Below are positions 17,985 to 27,845 of a stretch of 64,000 nucleotides of DNA, piece by piece. The DNA is from JBLIRR01 sp049472395 (GTDB lineage Bacteria; SZUA-182; DTGQ01; JBLIRR01): assembly GCA_049472395.1 (NCBI GenBank), contig JBLIRR010000024.1, forward strand, positions 1 to 64,000, in the 5' to 3' direction. The position numbers were made by a program, and so were the translations under genes. Every line of letters begins with the position of its first letter. The stretch's first letter is position 1. Under the pieces are notes generated by a model that had not been told where the DNA came from, did not search any database, and was given only the letters and a program-made list of their open reading frames with translations.

Positions 17985-20486
17985 ATGTTATGTACCAATG
18001 ATACACAACTAAAGCCCGTTAACCATAGGGAAATAGATGGTTTCACTCTTATAGAGCTTCTCATCGTTTTGATCATATTTCCCATCATTCTTCTGGCAGG
18101 ATTTAAAATACTCATCTCACAAAATAGAATCTATAACAATGAGCAGGAAGTCAACCAAATGTATCAAAATACACGTATTACCTTAGACCTTTTATACAGA
18201 GAACTCCGCATGTCAGGTTATCAGGCTCTTGAAGGATCTTTTCTTAATAATCTGTCAGACTGGATTCCCGGTGGATATATCCCCACTGCTCCAAGCAGTG
18301 TTGACCTTTCATCTGCCACCTGTCCGATTATTACAAAGGGCAGTGGAGCAAATCCTGATATGATCACCATTTTTATGGCCGATACCATGGAATGTAAGCT
18401 CTCATCAGGAATAGCTATCGGCGCTAATCAAATTACCATTGATCCCAACAGTAATGGATATCAGAATGCATATGAGGAAATAAAATTTATAGAGGGTGAT
18501 ATCATTCGAATTGGTGATTACGAAAATAATTCGGAATTTGCCAAGGTTGTGAGTGTTGATAATACTACATTGACCATCGATACTGAACCGGCAACCACTT
18601 CATTCGACCCTGTGACAATGAATCATGATGCAGGAGAGGTAGTAAGAGAAATCAATGTTATAACGTATGCTCTTTTTAATAAGGAAAATGATTCTTCGTG
18701 CCAGCATCATAAGGCAGGGCATCCCGTTTTGTATCGAAAACATAATGTATCCCAATATGAGAATGTGTGCGATGATGTAGAAAATCTCAAGATTACTATC
18801 AATACACCTCCGATTTATCAGCTTCATTTACTCACACGCACTTCAAAGAAAGGAAACTATGTAGGAGCAAAAACCGATGGCTATAAAAAGACCGAATTAT
18901 TCTTTAATTTTCAGGTACGGAATTCCCTGAAGTCAAACTGTCCTGCTCCTGCAGCTCCTGCGTCTGTGGATATAAGCGGACTTGATGCCCAAAATCCCTG
19001 TGAAATTATAGCGAACTGGTCAGAAGTCACAAAGGATATAAATGGTGAAGACCTTGCTCCGGAATGTGCTGTTGCACGATATATTATAAGTTACGATAAT
19101 ACAGAGGAGAGGAAATTCTATACTGCATATCCTGAGAACAATACCTACTATACACTTGATGTGAGTTCCATAAGCGATCCTAATAAACCAATTTATTATA
19201 TTAGTGTTGCGGCATGTAATAACGTTGCCTTAAGCCCTTATACGAATGAAACTCAAATAAGCGACAGCAAAGCCCCGGACCCAAATATCGATTTATTAGC
19301 CAGTGCCGGAGAAAATAGCATCGATATCTGTTGGACGGCATATTCTGAATGTGATGTGAAAGAATACCGTATTTATAGAAGCTTAACATCAGGAGGGCCC
19401 TATGATGACCTGCTCTATACTGATTCTAATATAAAAACCGGTTTTTCTACTTACACCTACCAGGATACCAATATTATTCCCTGTTGTATATACTATTATA
19501 TAGTAAGAGCCTTTGACAATACGTATGAAAGTCCCGATTCAAATGAATCTTCATGTTCAATTGATTCTAATACCCCGGAGGGGCCAAGCAATTTTACCTA
19601 TACACCCATGTGGGATGTTGACACCAGCCTCTATTTGATGTCGCCATCATGGGAATTATCGGTGGATGATCAGGGAAATGCAGGGGAGGAGTGTGGCGCT
19701 CAAGAACCGACGTATTATATTTATGAACTGGATGAGATGAATAACATAATAGCAGAGTGTCAATCTGTGCCCGCGGGCCAAAATAGCGCTACATTTTCAG
19801 TAGCACATGATAATATCGGCATTAAATTTAAAAATTCTTGCGGCATATACAGTGATCTGGTGACTCTATGTGAGGAGAACCATCCATTTATCAGTATTGA
19901 TAGTTTTTCCTCCGAAGCGGACGGACCGAAGACTATTACTATTCAGGGAACAGTAAATCAGGTATCGACACTTGATCATCTGGGATTACAGATTAACAAT
20001 GAGAATTGGATCAATGTTGGGCAGATTTCCGGAAATAGTTGGAGTTATATCTGGAATTCCTCTCAAGAAATGGATGGAAGGTATAGGATTACAGCACGAG
20101 TTGTCAATATTGAAGGCTGTTCCGCAGATGCCACCCATGATATTGATATCCAAAATGGGGTTGAAGACTATACGCCACCCTCCTTTGGTAATATTATAAA
20201 AACTCCGGAGGATAATCCGGTAGCGGCAGACCAAAGCGTTCAAATCTGTGTCAAAGTGACTGATCCGCTGAATATCTCAGATGTCACCTTGCAAGTGTCC
20301 ACAGATTATAGCGAGAGTGATGAAATATCCATGAATGATCTTGATGAGGATGAGATCTATTGTTGTGAAATCGATCCTTATAATGGGAGAGAAGTATACT
20401 ACACTATTGAGGCTACTGATAATTCTTTTAATCAAAATTTATCAAGCATAAGCTCAGGCTATGAGCAACATGAGGGGGAGGAATAA
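17985..20486 (+). CDS. PilW-like minor prepilin with very long FN3-containing C-terminus
   Basis: Starting at the ATG at 17985 (833 residues), chosen because AGGGGGAGGGG lies just upstream; an in-frame TTG at 17967 lies before this site and is less likely. The leader ends in DG/FTLIELLIVLIIF, a type IV prepilin site with Glu at +5 and a long N-terminal helix. Residues to about 310 resemble PilW (RITLDLLYRELRMSGY). From about 320 to the end the protein has fibronectin III-like domains and a Cys-rich beta region. Typical PilW proteins are about 300 residues, so some 500 residues are extra. The extension probably forms a large tip domain exposed on the pilus, in line with adhesion; that role is inferred. 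Confidence 0.85.
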   Translation: MLCTNDTQLKPVNHREIDGFTLIELLIVLIIFPIILLAGFKILISQNRIYNNEQEVNQMYQNTRITLDLLYRELRMSGYQALEGSFLNNLSDWIPGGYIPTAPSSVDLSSATCPIITKGSGANPDMITIFMADTMECKLSSGIAIGANQITIDPNSNGYQNAYEEIKFIEGDIIRIGDYENNSEFAKVVSVDNTTLTIDTEPATTSFDPVTMNHDAGEVVREINVITYALFNKENDSSCQHHKAGHPVLYRKHNVSQYENVCDDVENLKITINTPPIYQLHLLTRTSKKGNYVGAKTDGYKKTELFFNFQVRNSLKSNCPAPAAPASVDISGLDAQNPCEIIANWSEVTKDINGEDLAPECAVARYIISYDNTEERKFYTAYPENNTYYTLDVSSISDPNKPIYYISVAACNNVALSPYTNETQISDSKAPDPNIDLLASAGENSIDICWTAYSECDVKEYRIYRSLTSGGPYDDLLYTDSNIKTGFSTYTYQDTNIIPCCIYYYIVRAFDNTYESPDSNESSCSIDSNTPEGPSNFTYTPMWDVDTSLYLMSPSWELSVDDQGNAGEECGAQEPTYYIYELDEMNNIIAECQSVPAGQNSATFSVAHDNIGIKFKNSCGIYSDLVTLCEENHPFISIDSFSSEADGPKTITIQGTVNQVSTLDHLGLQINNENWINVGQISGNSWSYIWNSSQEMDGRYRITARVVNIEGCSADATHDIDIQNGVEDYTPPSFGNIIKTPEDNPVAADQSVQICVKVTDPLNISDVTLQVSTDYSESDEISMNDLDEDEIYCCEIDPYNGREVYYTIEATDNSFNQNLSSISSGYEQHEGEE

Positions 20487-21514
20487 TGTACAATTTAAAT
20501 CCTTCCTTCGGACAAGACTCAAAAGGCATAGCCCTTGTTTTAGTCTTGTTAATAATGGCTGTGCTTTTCCTAATGGGGAGTGCTGCCTTAACGAATATGA
20601 GCACAGACTTCAAAACCTGCTATAATTATAAGCAAAGCTTACAGGCGCTGAATAGTTGTGAGGCGGGCATAGCTGAGGCCATAGCACGGATTAAGACAAA
20701 TCAAATCGAAGAATTAGATCAATGGCAACCTGCTATTAATATTAATTTATTAAATTATCAATATATGATCTCCTATGACAGCGGCAGAAGAATTTATAGA
20801 ATCGGTTCAAAAGGTATGGACTCATCAGGATTTGCATGCACGCACATAACCGCCGAGTATTTATCCTCATTTTCAGCTGATGATATCAGAGCACCGGTCC
20901 ATTGTGCAACTGGAGATTTTGATAGCACAAATCCCTCAATTATAGGTGACGAAACCTGTCCTGGGTGGGCTGATTCCACTACCGATACAAATCTTCCTTG
21001 TGTTGTTACCCCGTCAGACCCTAACTCCGCTCTTGATTTTGAAGACTACCCTGGTAATTTAATTACCGATAATCCCACCAAGATACTCTATAACTCACCA
21101 TTGCCTGATTTGGCTGCTCTAGCGGAGTATTATGGGGAAAATCCCAACTATAGAGAATTTCCTATAGGTAGTGGGCCTTACGAAGACTTCGGAGCTAAAG
21201 ATGGTTTTAAAGTTGTTCATATCAACCACAATCTCGCCATTACCGGGCATAATCCATATACCGGTTATGGAGTGCTCGTTGTTAACGGAAATCTTATAGT
21301 AACGGGACACCTGATATGGCATGGGATTGTCATTGTAATGGGAAATATTGATATTAAACCAATAGGCGAAGTTCAACTCACAGGAACAATTATGACCCCT
21401 AATGATTGTCAAATACGTGGAAATTCATCAATCCAATGGTGTTCTGGGATGATTAAATCCGCATTGGAATTAGGAGTGCCTTCTCCAGGTATTATAAGCT
21501 GGAAGGAGGAGTGA
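20486..21514 (+). CDS. PilX-like minor pilin
   Basis: A 342-residue protein. The N-terminus GIALVLVLLIMAVLFLMG followed by Q...LNSCEAGIAEAI is the PilX N-terminal pattern (hydrophobic helix then A/C-EAG). There is no classical Glu at +5, as is usual for PilX. The C-terminal 200 residues form a beta-rich region with repeated short strands (YGVLVVNGNLIVTGHLIWHG), like polymer-type beta-helix tails found on PilX relatives. The start ATG overlaps the stop of the PilW-like gene (TAATG) with GGGGGAGGA upstream, so the two are translationally coupled. It ends the pilin set; the next genes are on the other strand. Confidence 0.8.
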   Translation: MYNLNPSFGQDSKGIALVLVLLIMAVLFLMGSAALTNMSTDFKTCYNYKQSLQALNSCEAGIAEAIARIKTNQIEELDQWQPAININLLNYQYMISYDSGRRIYRIGSKGMDSSGFACTHITAEYLSSFSADDIRAPVHCATGDFDSTNPSIIGDETCPGWADSTTDTNLPCVVTPSDPNSALDFEDYPGNLITDNPTKILYNSPLPDLAALAEYYGENPNYREFPIGSGPYEDFGAKDGFKVVHINHNLAITGHNPYTGYGVLVVNGNLIVTGHLIWHGIVIVMGNIDIKPIGEVQLTGTIMTPNDCQIRGNSSIQWCSGMIKSALELGVPSPGIISWKEE

Positions 21515-21628
21515 TAAGAAAGCATTATATAGAAACGTCCTCTCTAATGCCCTTCAAGAGCTCATTATTGAGACATTCAAGAGGAACTGCGAACCTGACT
21601 CTTTCCATATAGGTTCAGAAAAACATAT

Positions 21629-23041
21629 TTATAAAAAAGGACTTAATACTCTGCTAATATCTTCCATCCATTCTTTGATATCTCTCCTTAAAGAGGCTCT
21701 TTTCTTTTGCATGATATGGGTAAGAGGAAAGATATCCCTTTGTATGATGTGCGCTATAGAATTCACCTGATAGGCAGAATAAATAAACAAGGCAATTTCG
21801 TAATTAAGATAGAAACTTCTGATATCCATATTTGCAGATCCTACAATGGCTATAGAGTCATCAATAAGAATTATCTTTGAATGGAGCATTCCCGCATCAA
21901 AAAAATGAATTTTCACCTCATTTTCCATTAAAGTCCTAAGGTAGAAACCTCGGGCCAGATCAGCAAGGATGTGATTTGATTTAGACGGTAGTATAAGGCG
22001 TATATCCCGTCCCCACCCTGCTAAGAGAACTAAAGATTTTAAAAGTGACTCATCAGGGATAAAATAAGGCGTAATAATCCAGATTCTTTCTTTTGCCTCT
22101 ACCAGGGCAGTGAGAATAGCATCAGATAATGCATTATGGGGAACATCAGGACCGCTTGCCGCTATCTGGGCAGTCACACTCCGATCATGGTTATGGGGCG
22201 AGTAATCATCCTGGTCCCAACAACAGTTTTTATATTCTCCTCCAGTACTAAAATGCCAATCCGCAGAAAAAATTTTACAGCATTCTGAAACAAGAGGTCC
22301 TTTAATTAAAATATCAAAATCACGCCATCTTTTCTTATCAGGAGAGGGTCCCATATATTGAGAAGCAAAATTCATTCCTCCTATAACGGCCATACGATGA
22401 TCAATAATAATCATTTTACGGTGATTTCGAAGATGGGCAGACCATTTTCTATGGAATGGAAGCATCGGCATGAAGATACCAATCCTGCCTCCCGCATCTC
22501 GTAAAGGATCTACAAATCTCCCTTTTGTGCGCATGCAACCCAAGGAATCAAGAATGAGTCTTACTTTTACACCCTCCTGGGCTTTTTTTATTAAAATATC
22601 CACTATGGATTTGCCGACTTCATCATTGCCAAGAATAAAAGCGGTAATATCAATGGAATGTTCCGCTTTCTCCAGCATCTCCATTATCTTGGCATAGGCC
22701 ATCTCTCCACTGGAGAAGTGCTCTAAATAATTTCCATCAAATGCTGGTGCTCCTCCACCTTTCACTAAAATTCTTTCTACATTATATTTATAGTTCCTTT
22801 TTTGTAGATCATCGTGAGAGAGGGAAGAATAAATATCATTTTTCTTATTTATCAAGTACTTCGCTTTCCTTCCGCCAAATAAAAAGTAAAAAGGGATACC
22901 TATATAGGGTATGAGAATAATAGCCATTAACCATGCCATAGTGCTTCCCGGGTGTCGGTTTTCTCTCGTGAGCCTGACAATAAATAAAAGAGCAAGAAGA
23001 AATCCTGCTATTGTTAATAAATGAGAGATTATTATTCGCAT
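21629..23041 (-). CDS. cls: Cardiolipin synthase (phospholipase D family)
   Basis: A 470-residue membrane enzyme that joins two phosphatidylglycerols, or transfers a phosphatidyl group, to make cardiolipin. Two N-terminal transmembrane segments (about 3-25 and 35-56, PLDc_N type) precede two HKD motifs. HKD1 is H207, K209, D214 (HRKMIIIDHRMAVIGGMN); HKD2 is H387, K389, D394 (LHSKIILIDDSIAIVGSANMD). Length is normal for the family (470-500). It begins three bases after the EEP-family gene ends, so the two are co-transcribed, like the ybhP-clsB arrangement of enterobacteria. Everything needed for activity is present. Confidence 0.92.
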   Translation of the reverse strand: MRIIISHLLTIAGFLLALLFIVRLTRENRHPGSTMAWLMAIILIPYIGIPFYFLFGGRKAKYLINKKNDIYSSLSHDDLQKRNYKYNVERILVKGGGAPAFDGNYLEHFSSGEMAYAKIMEMLEKAEHSIDITAFILGNDEVGKSIVDILIKKAQEGVKVRLILDSLGCMRTKGRFVDPLRDAGGRIGIFMPMLPFHRKWSAHLRNHRKMIIIDHRMAVIGGMNFASQYMGPSPDKKRWRDFDILIKGPLVSECCKIFSADWHFSTGGEYKNCCWDQDDYSPHNHDRSVTAQIAASGPDVPHNALSDAILTALVEAKERIWIITPYFIPDESLLKSLVLLAGWGRDIRLILPSKSNHILADLARGFYLRTLMENEVKIHFFDAGMLHSKIILIDDSIAIVGSANMDIRSFYLNYEIALFIYSAYQVNSIAHIIQRDIFPLTHIMQKKRASLRRDIKEWMEDISRVLSPFL

Positions 23042-23044
23042 GAT

Positions 23045-23812
23045 TTAATCAACTGCTCGAATATTTTCTTCATCAAGATTCACTTCAGTGAAAAGGGCGC
23101 CATGATCCGAAAGTCTGGACCATATTCCTTTACTATATGCTTTTGAATTGATAATATTAAATCCACGAAGATATATTCTGTCAAGAGCCAACACCGGTAA
23201 CCAGACCGGGAAAGTGCGGGCTGTTTTCTTCTGAATAGCTAAAAATACTTCTTCTAATCCAAGAGAGGAACAAAAAGCAGAATGTACCTGTCTTCGCCAT
23301 TCATTAAAATCACCCGCAATAATAAGCGGATCAGAGTTGTGTATTTTTTCTGAAATATAGGTTTCTAGTATATTCACCTGTTTTCGTCGGGATTTGGCGA
23401 AAAGACCCAAATGAACACATATACAGTGCAAGGGAAAAGGGTAATTCCCCACCTTAATGGCACAATAGAGAAATCCCCGTTGTTCAAAGCGATTAGTGGA
23501 AATATCTATCTTTTGGGAATGGATAATTGGATAGGCAGATAAAATAGCATTCCCATGATGCCCATGGGGATATACTGCGTTCTTACCATAGGCATGCTCA
23601 GACCACATTGAATCAGCTAAAAACTCATAATGAGGTTCAGATGGCCAGCGTGGATATCTGTGAGCCATTATATTATTTTCTCCAACAACCTCTTGCAGAA
23701 AAACAATATCCGCTGAAGTCGATTGAATGGCTTCACGAAATTGATGTAATACAAAACGTTTATGTAACCAAGAAAATCCTTTATGAATATTAATTGAAAG
23801 TATTCGCAACAT
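23045..23812 (-). CDS. Endonuclease/exonuclease/phosphatase (EEP) family protein, YbhP-like
   Basis: A 255-residue protein of the EEP superfamily. Motifs seen: SINIHKG (residues 6-12), DIVFLQEV (about 35-42) with the metal-binding Glu, IIAGDFNEWR (about 165), and the closing SDHGALF. There is no signal peptide. The family cleaves phosphodiester bonds in nucleic acids, lipids or inositol phosphates. Being upstream of and tightly coupled to cardiolipin synthase suggests a lipid-linked role, as proposed for YbhP in enterobacteria. The exact substrate cannot be read from the sequence. Confidence 0.85.
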   Translation of the reverse strand: MLRILSINIHKGFSWLHKRFVLHQFREAIQSTSADIVFLQEVVGENNIMAHRYPRWPSEPHYEFLADSMWSEHAYGKNAVYPHGHHGNAILSAYPIIHSQKIDISTNRFEQRGFLYCAIKVGNYPFPLHCICVHLGLFAKSRRKQVNILETYISEKIHNSDPLIIAGDFNEWRRQVHSAFCSSLGLEEVFLAIQKKTARTFPVWLPVLALDRIYLRGFNIINSKAYSKGIWSRLSDHGALFTEVNLDEENIRAVD

Positions 23813-23994
23813 AAAACCGGCCCATCAGATAAGTTTTTTCAATAATGATAAAATCACACTTTATACATAATCATCCTTTTTCATTTTTTCATAAAATGAA
23901 AAATTCGGCAAGGCACTCCAATGAGCTTTAATGCTTTCATTAGCAGAAAATTGAACATTTCGCTTGACTAAAGAAGATAATATGATTTAATTAG
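23813..23994. other. Intergenic stretch, nothing recognised
   Basis: AT-rich. No gene; it runs into the PIN-domain remnant at 23995. Confidence 0.4.
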
Positions 23995-24162
23995 ATTATC
24001 AGAATTGCTGCTGTTCTTAGAAAAGAAGGAAGAGATCATCACTATCGTATTCAAGATTTGTGGATCGCGAGCCAAGCAATTCAGCATCGCCTTAAATTGT
24101 TAACCAGGAATAAAAAAGATTTCTCAGATATTCCGGGCCTCGAATTGGTGATTTTTTCTTAA
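23995..24162 (+). pseudogene. C-terminal remnant of a PIN-domain (VapC-type) toxin
   Basis: Plus-strand translation between stops gives about 55 residues containing RIQDLWIASQAIQHRLKLLT, then RNKKDFSDIPGLELVIF. The 'D.WIA..A......LLTRN..DF..I.GL' pattern is the C-terminal third of VapC-type PIN ribonucleases, including one conserved acidic residue. No start codon or N-terminal Asp is present, and a stop (TAG) immediately precedes it. It is therefore a fragment left by a lost toxin-antitoxin locus. Confidence 0.75.
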
Positions 24163-24180
24163 AAAGAAATGCGAATTGTC

Positions 24181-24220
24181 TAGTCGATGTCCTGGAGGGG
24201 CGCGGTAAGGACATCGACTA
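24181..24220. repeat. Perfect 12-bp inverted repeat
   Basis: 24181-24192 pairs exactly with 24209-24220, with a 16-base GC-rich loop. It lies between the PIN remnant and the 3' end of the CotH gene. It could be a terminator for the minus-strand CotH gene, but no T-run follows, or a small palindromic mobile unit. Confidence 0.7.
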
Positions 24221-24250
24221 TTACAATCCGTGAAAAAACCCTGAAGACTT

Positions 24251-27200
24251 CTACCAAAAGAATCCTCCAGAGAATATATTTTGCGAAACAGCCGGAGAAT
24301 TACCAAAAGATGACAATCCTGAAGATGTGGTGCTCCATATATTATTCCCTGCGGGTTGCTGGAAAAGCGATGACGCGCTGCTGCTCGATCTGTTCCATAA
24401 TTGGGTATTTTGTGTAGTCTGCGTATTCAGTGATAATCCGCTACTGCCGGAACTGTTCCATAAAAAGGGATTCTGAATATTTGAAGATGATGTGCTCCCC
24501 AGATTGGTACTTATAGTAGGCTGTTGGGTAATGGATGAGGCACTGCTGCTATTCCACAAAAAAGTGTTCTGCTGTGTGGTCTGCCTTGATGGACTCCATG
24601 TATTAGTGCGTGCGGGCTGCTGAAAAAGTGATGACGCGCTGCTGCCGAATGTGGCCCCTAATTGGTTATTTTGTGAAGTCTGTAATAACGAGGTCCATGG
24701 ATTAGTAGCTACAGGTTGTGAGATCGGAATTAGAGTTTCTCCCACTCCTTGATCTGCTGTTGAAGCTCCAGTGACAACACCATTCCCCGAAAGAGGGGTT
24801 GGGTCGGTCAAGGCCTGGAACTCACCTGTGCTGTCAGGCAACCTTCCGAATGATACATCAGGCTCTTGTTCTCCAAATACCACAGCATCAAGAAGGGCAT
24901 TTCCTCTTTGATCCGTGTCAAAAAGAATTACAGTTTCTCCACTCGTTGAGAGTTTAAAATTCGCATGAAGCCCAGGCTCATCACCACCATCTTCATCCGC
25001 CCAAATCAAGAGGTACGCTCCCGGTGCGAGCGTTACTCCTTCCGGGATCTGCCACTTTCTTGGATTATTTTCCTTGTCGCTCAGATACATACCTGAAAGA
25101 TTTATTGTTTTTGAGCTGACATTCACAAGCTCAATCCAATCATCATAGTCTCCCTGTGGATCCTGAATAGTTGTCTGATTTTTCGCCATCACTTCGTTGA
25201 TGAGAACAGATGTGTAATCAGCGGTAGGTATAAAGACCTCATAAGAGAAGGTATCATGTTCCGCACCGGCGGGAGCATACCGGACGCTTCCGACATCGTC
25301 AGATGCCAGAACCTCAACATAATAACGAACAAGGCTCCCTGCAAGGGAGGATGGGATTTGGGCACTAAACAAAGCAGCACCTGTTTCACTGTACCCAGAT
25401 ACACCCTCATAGGTCATTGGGACTTGGTTAAACAGGCCTGCCGCTCCTGTGGCATAGTGGAGAAATATCTCTGCACTTCCGACATCTCCCTCAACCTGTG
25501 CCAGGATCCATACAGGTTCCGTTGGCAATGGTGACCCACTATCCCCTTGCATTATTTCACGCACAACGAAAGAAATCTGTGGAGTAGTTCTGTTTATCTC
25601 TGTATGACTCAGAAGGGAATTCCGGCGCTGCCTGATGAAATTCTCAAGATCAATGAAACTTCGCTCAAAATTTTCATATGAGTACAATTTTTTCGTATCT
25701 TCCATCACTTCATCTGAAATAAGCATTTTATACGCCTCAATTCTTGGCGCGAGAACTTGCCAGTCAAGAGACTCCTCGATAATAGTCCTTATGTGCGCCA
25801 GGTAACGCTGACGAAACTGCGGGACAGCCAAAAGACGGCTTATTAAGGGACGACTCGGACTATTCTCCCCTTCAAAGGGATCACGATTAACAGAACGCGT
25901 ATTAAAGGTCTCGTTGCCGTCATGTTGCAACGGGTGTATTCGTCCTGTCTCCGGTTCAAAATAGATCTGATAATCAGCGCCTTTCGTCAGATAGCTATCC
26001 TCGTCGGTAAAAATATTCTCAAGTGCCAAAAACCATAGCCAACGATCCACAGCCATTACACTATCCGCTACATCTGCAAGTTCCTCAATAGAAGTATTGT
26101 TAAAAACATCACAGGCTGTAATCAGATTTGCCCACGGGTCAGATGTATTACCACTCTTTAATTCATAGCTTCGTTCATATGGCTCTATCTCGCTTCCCAA
26201 CCAGCTTAACGCACCATTTCCTCCACCCATCATCATGGTACCTCCCATCATGCCGCCTCCCATCCAACCACCTGTCATCCTATCACCGGACATATCACCA
26301 CCAGGGGGCATACCCCATGCACCCATACCGCCTCCCATCCAATCACCTCTCGTCCAACCACCTACCATCCTATCATCGGACATATCGCCACCAGGGAACA
26401 TGCCAGGAGTAAACATACCACCTCCTATCATACCAAATCCCACAGCACCACCACCGATCGGGGCTTGCTGACCCACAGGGACTTGCTGACCGGCCGGCAG
26501 TTGTTGACCTACAGGAGCTTGTTGGCCCATAGGGGGTTGTTGTCCAAAAGGTGCCTGCCAGGGATTATTCATAAGCATATTAAAATCCTCTTCCGTTATC
26601 TGTCCATCACCATTTATATCCCTCGCCATCGGACTTGCTGCCCAATCAGTAAAAGTAAACTGAGGCATTACCGGTTGCTGACCCACTGGCGGTTGCTGTC
26701 CCACTGGCGCTTGTTGACCAGCCGGGGGTTGTTGGCCCGCCACAGGTTGTTGACCTACGGGAGCTTGTTGGCCCATAGGGAATTGCTGACCAAAAGGTGC
26801 CTGCCAGGGATTATTCATAAGCATATTAAAATCCTCTTCCGTTATCTGCCCATCACCATCTATATCTCTCGCCATCGGACTTTCTGCCCAATCAGTAAAA
26901 GTAAACTGAGGCATTACCGGTTGCTGACCCGCAGGGGCTCGCTGCCCAAAAGGTGCCCGCCAGGTATTGATAAGTAAATCATAATCTTCTTCCGTTATCT
27001 GACCATCATCATTCATATCCATCGCCATGGGGCTTGCTGCCCAATCATCAAAGGTAATTTGTTGAGCAAATTGTTGAAATCGATCATCAGAGAAATCTCT
27101 GCCCCAGTCACCGTTCTGGAAGCCTCCCCCTCCTCCCATCGGCACCTTCCACCGATCACCATCACTGCTCTGAAACCACTCCTCAATGAGGTCTGAATTG

Positions 27201-27790
27201 TGCTGCTGCACATTGACATAAATGCCCCAATTCTCGCCGTTAATAATAAGTTTCACGAAATTCGCTTGGGGACAGGGAGAATAATGTCTGAATATATTAA
27301 AATAGAGCACCTCGCGAATAAATGATGGATCTTGGCTCGCATTGTTGAGGTTCAAGGTCTTATACCCCATAAGTCTTTGATTCGCATCTACTTCATCCAT
27401 GTTGATGTTGAAGGATTTCTTCTGGGAATTTCCGGTCATCATATATGAGGTCATTCCCCTGAAGCGGACCCCGACATCAAAATAGGTAATTCCATCCATG
27501 GTAAGATCAGCCAGAATATTCTCATCTTGACCTGCATTATAATTCCTTGTCAATTGTTCCCACCAGTCTTCTTGCGAAAAATCAAGGTATATCGTCCGCA
27601 CCACTGTCTCATCATAAAGCCCTCCGGCAGGGAATGTCGGTACACTTGTATATATCTCATCCACTGTTGTTGAACCAATTCCTGCTCCCTGCTCGGCTCC
27701 TTTTATAGAAGGTGATCTCATGCAGAGCAAAGCCATGACGGCTGCACATGCTGTACATAGTTTTATTGTTTTTACTATTTGATTATTCAT
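24251..27790 (-). CDS. CotH-family protein kinase with EF-hand and GQQ/Gly-Met repeat inserts and lamin-tail domain
   Basis: An 1179-residue exported protein with a signal peptide (about 1-31). The CotH kinase region starts near residue 60 (VVRTIYLDFSQEDWW, VGVRFRGMTSYM, KKSFNINMDE, KTLNLNN, GENWGIYVNVQQ). It is interrupted at about 228-535 and resumes with YERSYELKSG, LALENIFTDEDSYL and LQHDGNETF. The insert holds three EF-hand-like loops (DMNDDGQITEED, DIDGDGQITEED, DINGDGQITEED), PVGQQ/PAGQQ repeats and a Gly/Met-rich part. After the kinase come a beta domain, a lamin-tail domain (INEVMAKNQ... DDWIELVN, about 885-1010) and an Asn/Ser/Gln/Trp-rich tail ending FFW. CotH kinases phosphorylate secreted proteins. 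VTC and DUF4956 genes, usual partners, lie 3 kb upstream. Start has AAGGAG upstream. Confidence 0.88.
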   Translation of the reverse strand: MNNQIVKTIKLCTACAAVMALLCMRSPSIKGAEQGAGIGSTTVDEIYTSVPTFPAGGLYDETVVRTIYLDFSQEDWWEQLTRNYNAGQDENILADLTMDGITYFDVGVRFRGMTSYMMTGNSQKKSFNINMDEVDANQRLMGYKTLNLNNASQDPSFIREVLYFNIFRHYSPCPQANFVKLIINGENWGIYVNVQQHNSDLIEEWFQSSDGDRWKVPMGGGGGFQNGDWGRDFSDDRFQQFAQQITFDDWAASPMAMDMNDDGQITEEDYDLLINTWRAPFGQRAPAGQQPVMPQFTFTDWAESPMARDIDGDGQITEEDFNMLMNNPWQAPFGQQFPMGQQAPVGQQPVAGQQPPAGQQAPVGQQPPVGQQPVMPQFTFTDWAASPMARDINGDGQITEEDFNMLMNNPWQAPFGQQPPMGQQAPVGQQLPAGQQVPVGQQAPIGGGAVGFGMIGGGMFTPGMFPGGDMSDDRMVGGWTRGDWMGGGMGAWGMPPGGDMSGDRMTGGWMGGGMMGGTMMMGGGNGALSWLGSEIEPYERSYELKSGNTSDPWANLITACDVFNNTSIEELADVADSVMAVDRWLWFLALENIFTDEDSYLTKGADYQIYFEPETGRIHPLQHDGNETFNTRSVNRDPFEGENSPSRPLISRLLAVPQFRQRYLAHIRTIIEESLDWQVLAPRIEAYKMLISDEVMEDTKKLYSYENFERSFIDLENFIRQRRNSLLSHTEINRTTPQISFVVREIMQGDSGSPLPTEPVWILAQVEGDVGSAEIFLHYATGAAGLFNQVPMTYEGVSGYSETGAALFSAQIPSSLAGSLVRYYVEVLASDDVGSVRYAPAGAEHDTFSYEVFIPTADYTSVLINEVMAKNQTTIQDPQGDYDDWIELVNVSSKTINLSGMYLSDKENNPRKWQIPEGVTLAPGAYLLIWADEDGGDEPGLHANFKLSTSGETVILFDTDQRGNALLDAVVFGEQEPDVSFGRLPDSTGEFQALTDPTPLSGNGVVTGASTADQGVGETLIPISQPVATNPWTSLLQTSQNNQLGATFGSSASSLFQQPARTNTWSPSRQTTQQNTFLWNSSSASSITQQPTISTNLGSTSSSNIQNPFLWNSSGSSGLSLNTQTTQNTQLWNRSSSSASSLFQQPAGNNIWSTTSSGLSSFGNSPAVSQNIFSGGFFW
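26519..26938 (-). repeat. Direct repeat of about 170 bp inside the CotH gene, two close copies
   Basis: Copies at about 26519-26690 and 26768-26938 are almost identical. Each encodes a 'DWA.SPMARDI.GDGQITEEDF' EF-hand unit plus the following GQQ stretch. A third, more diverged unit lies at 26940-27060. This looks like recent unequal duplication. Confidence 0.85.
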
Positions 27791-27845
27791 ATTTTTTATT
27801 CTCCTTGTTTTAATTTGTTTCTTTTATAATAGTATAACTCTTTTA

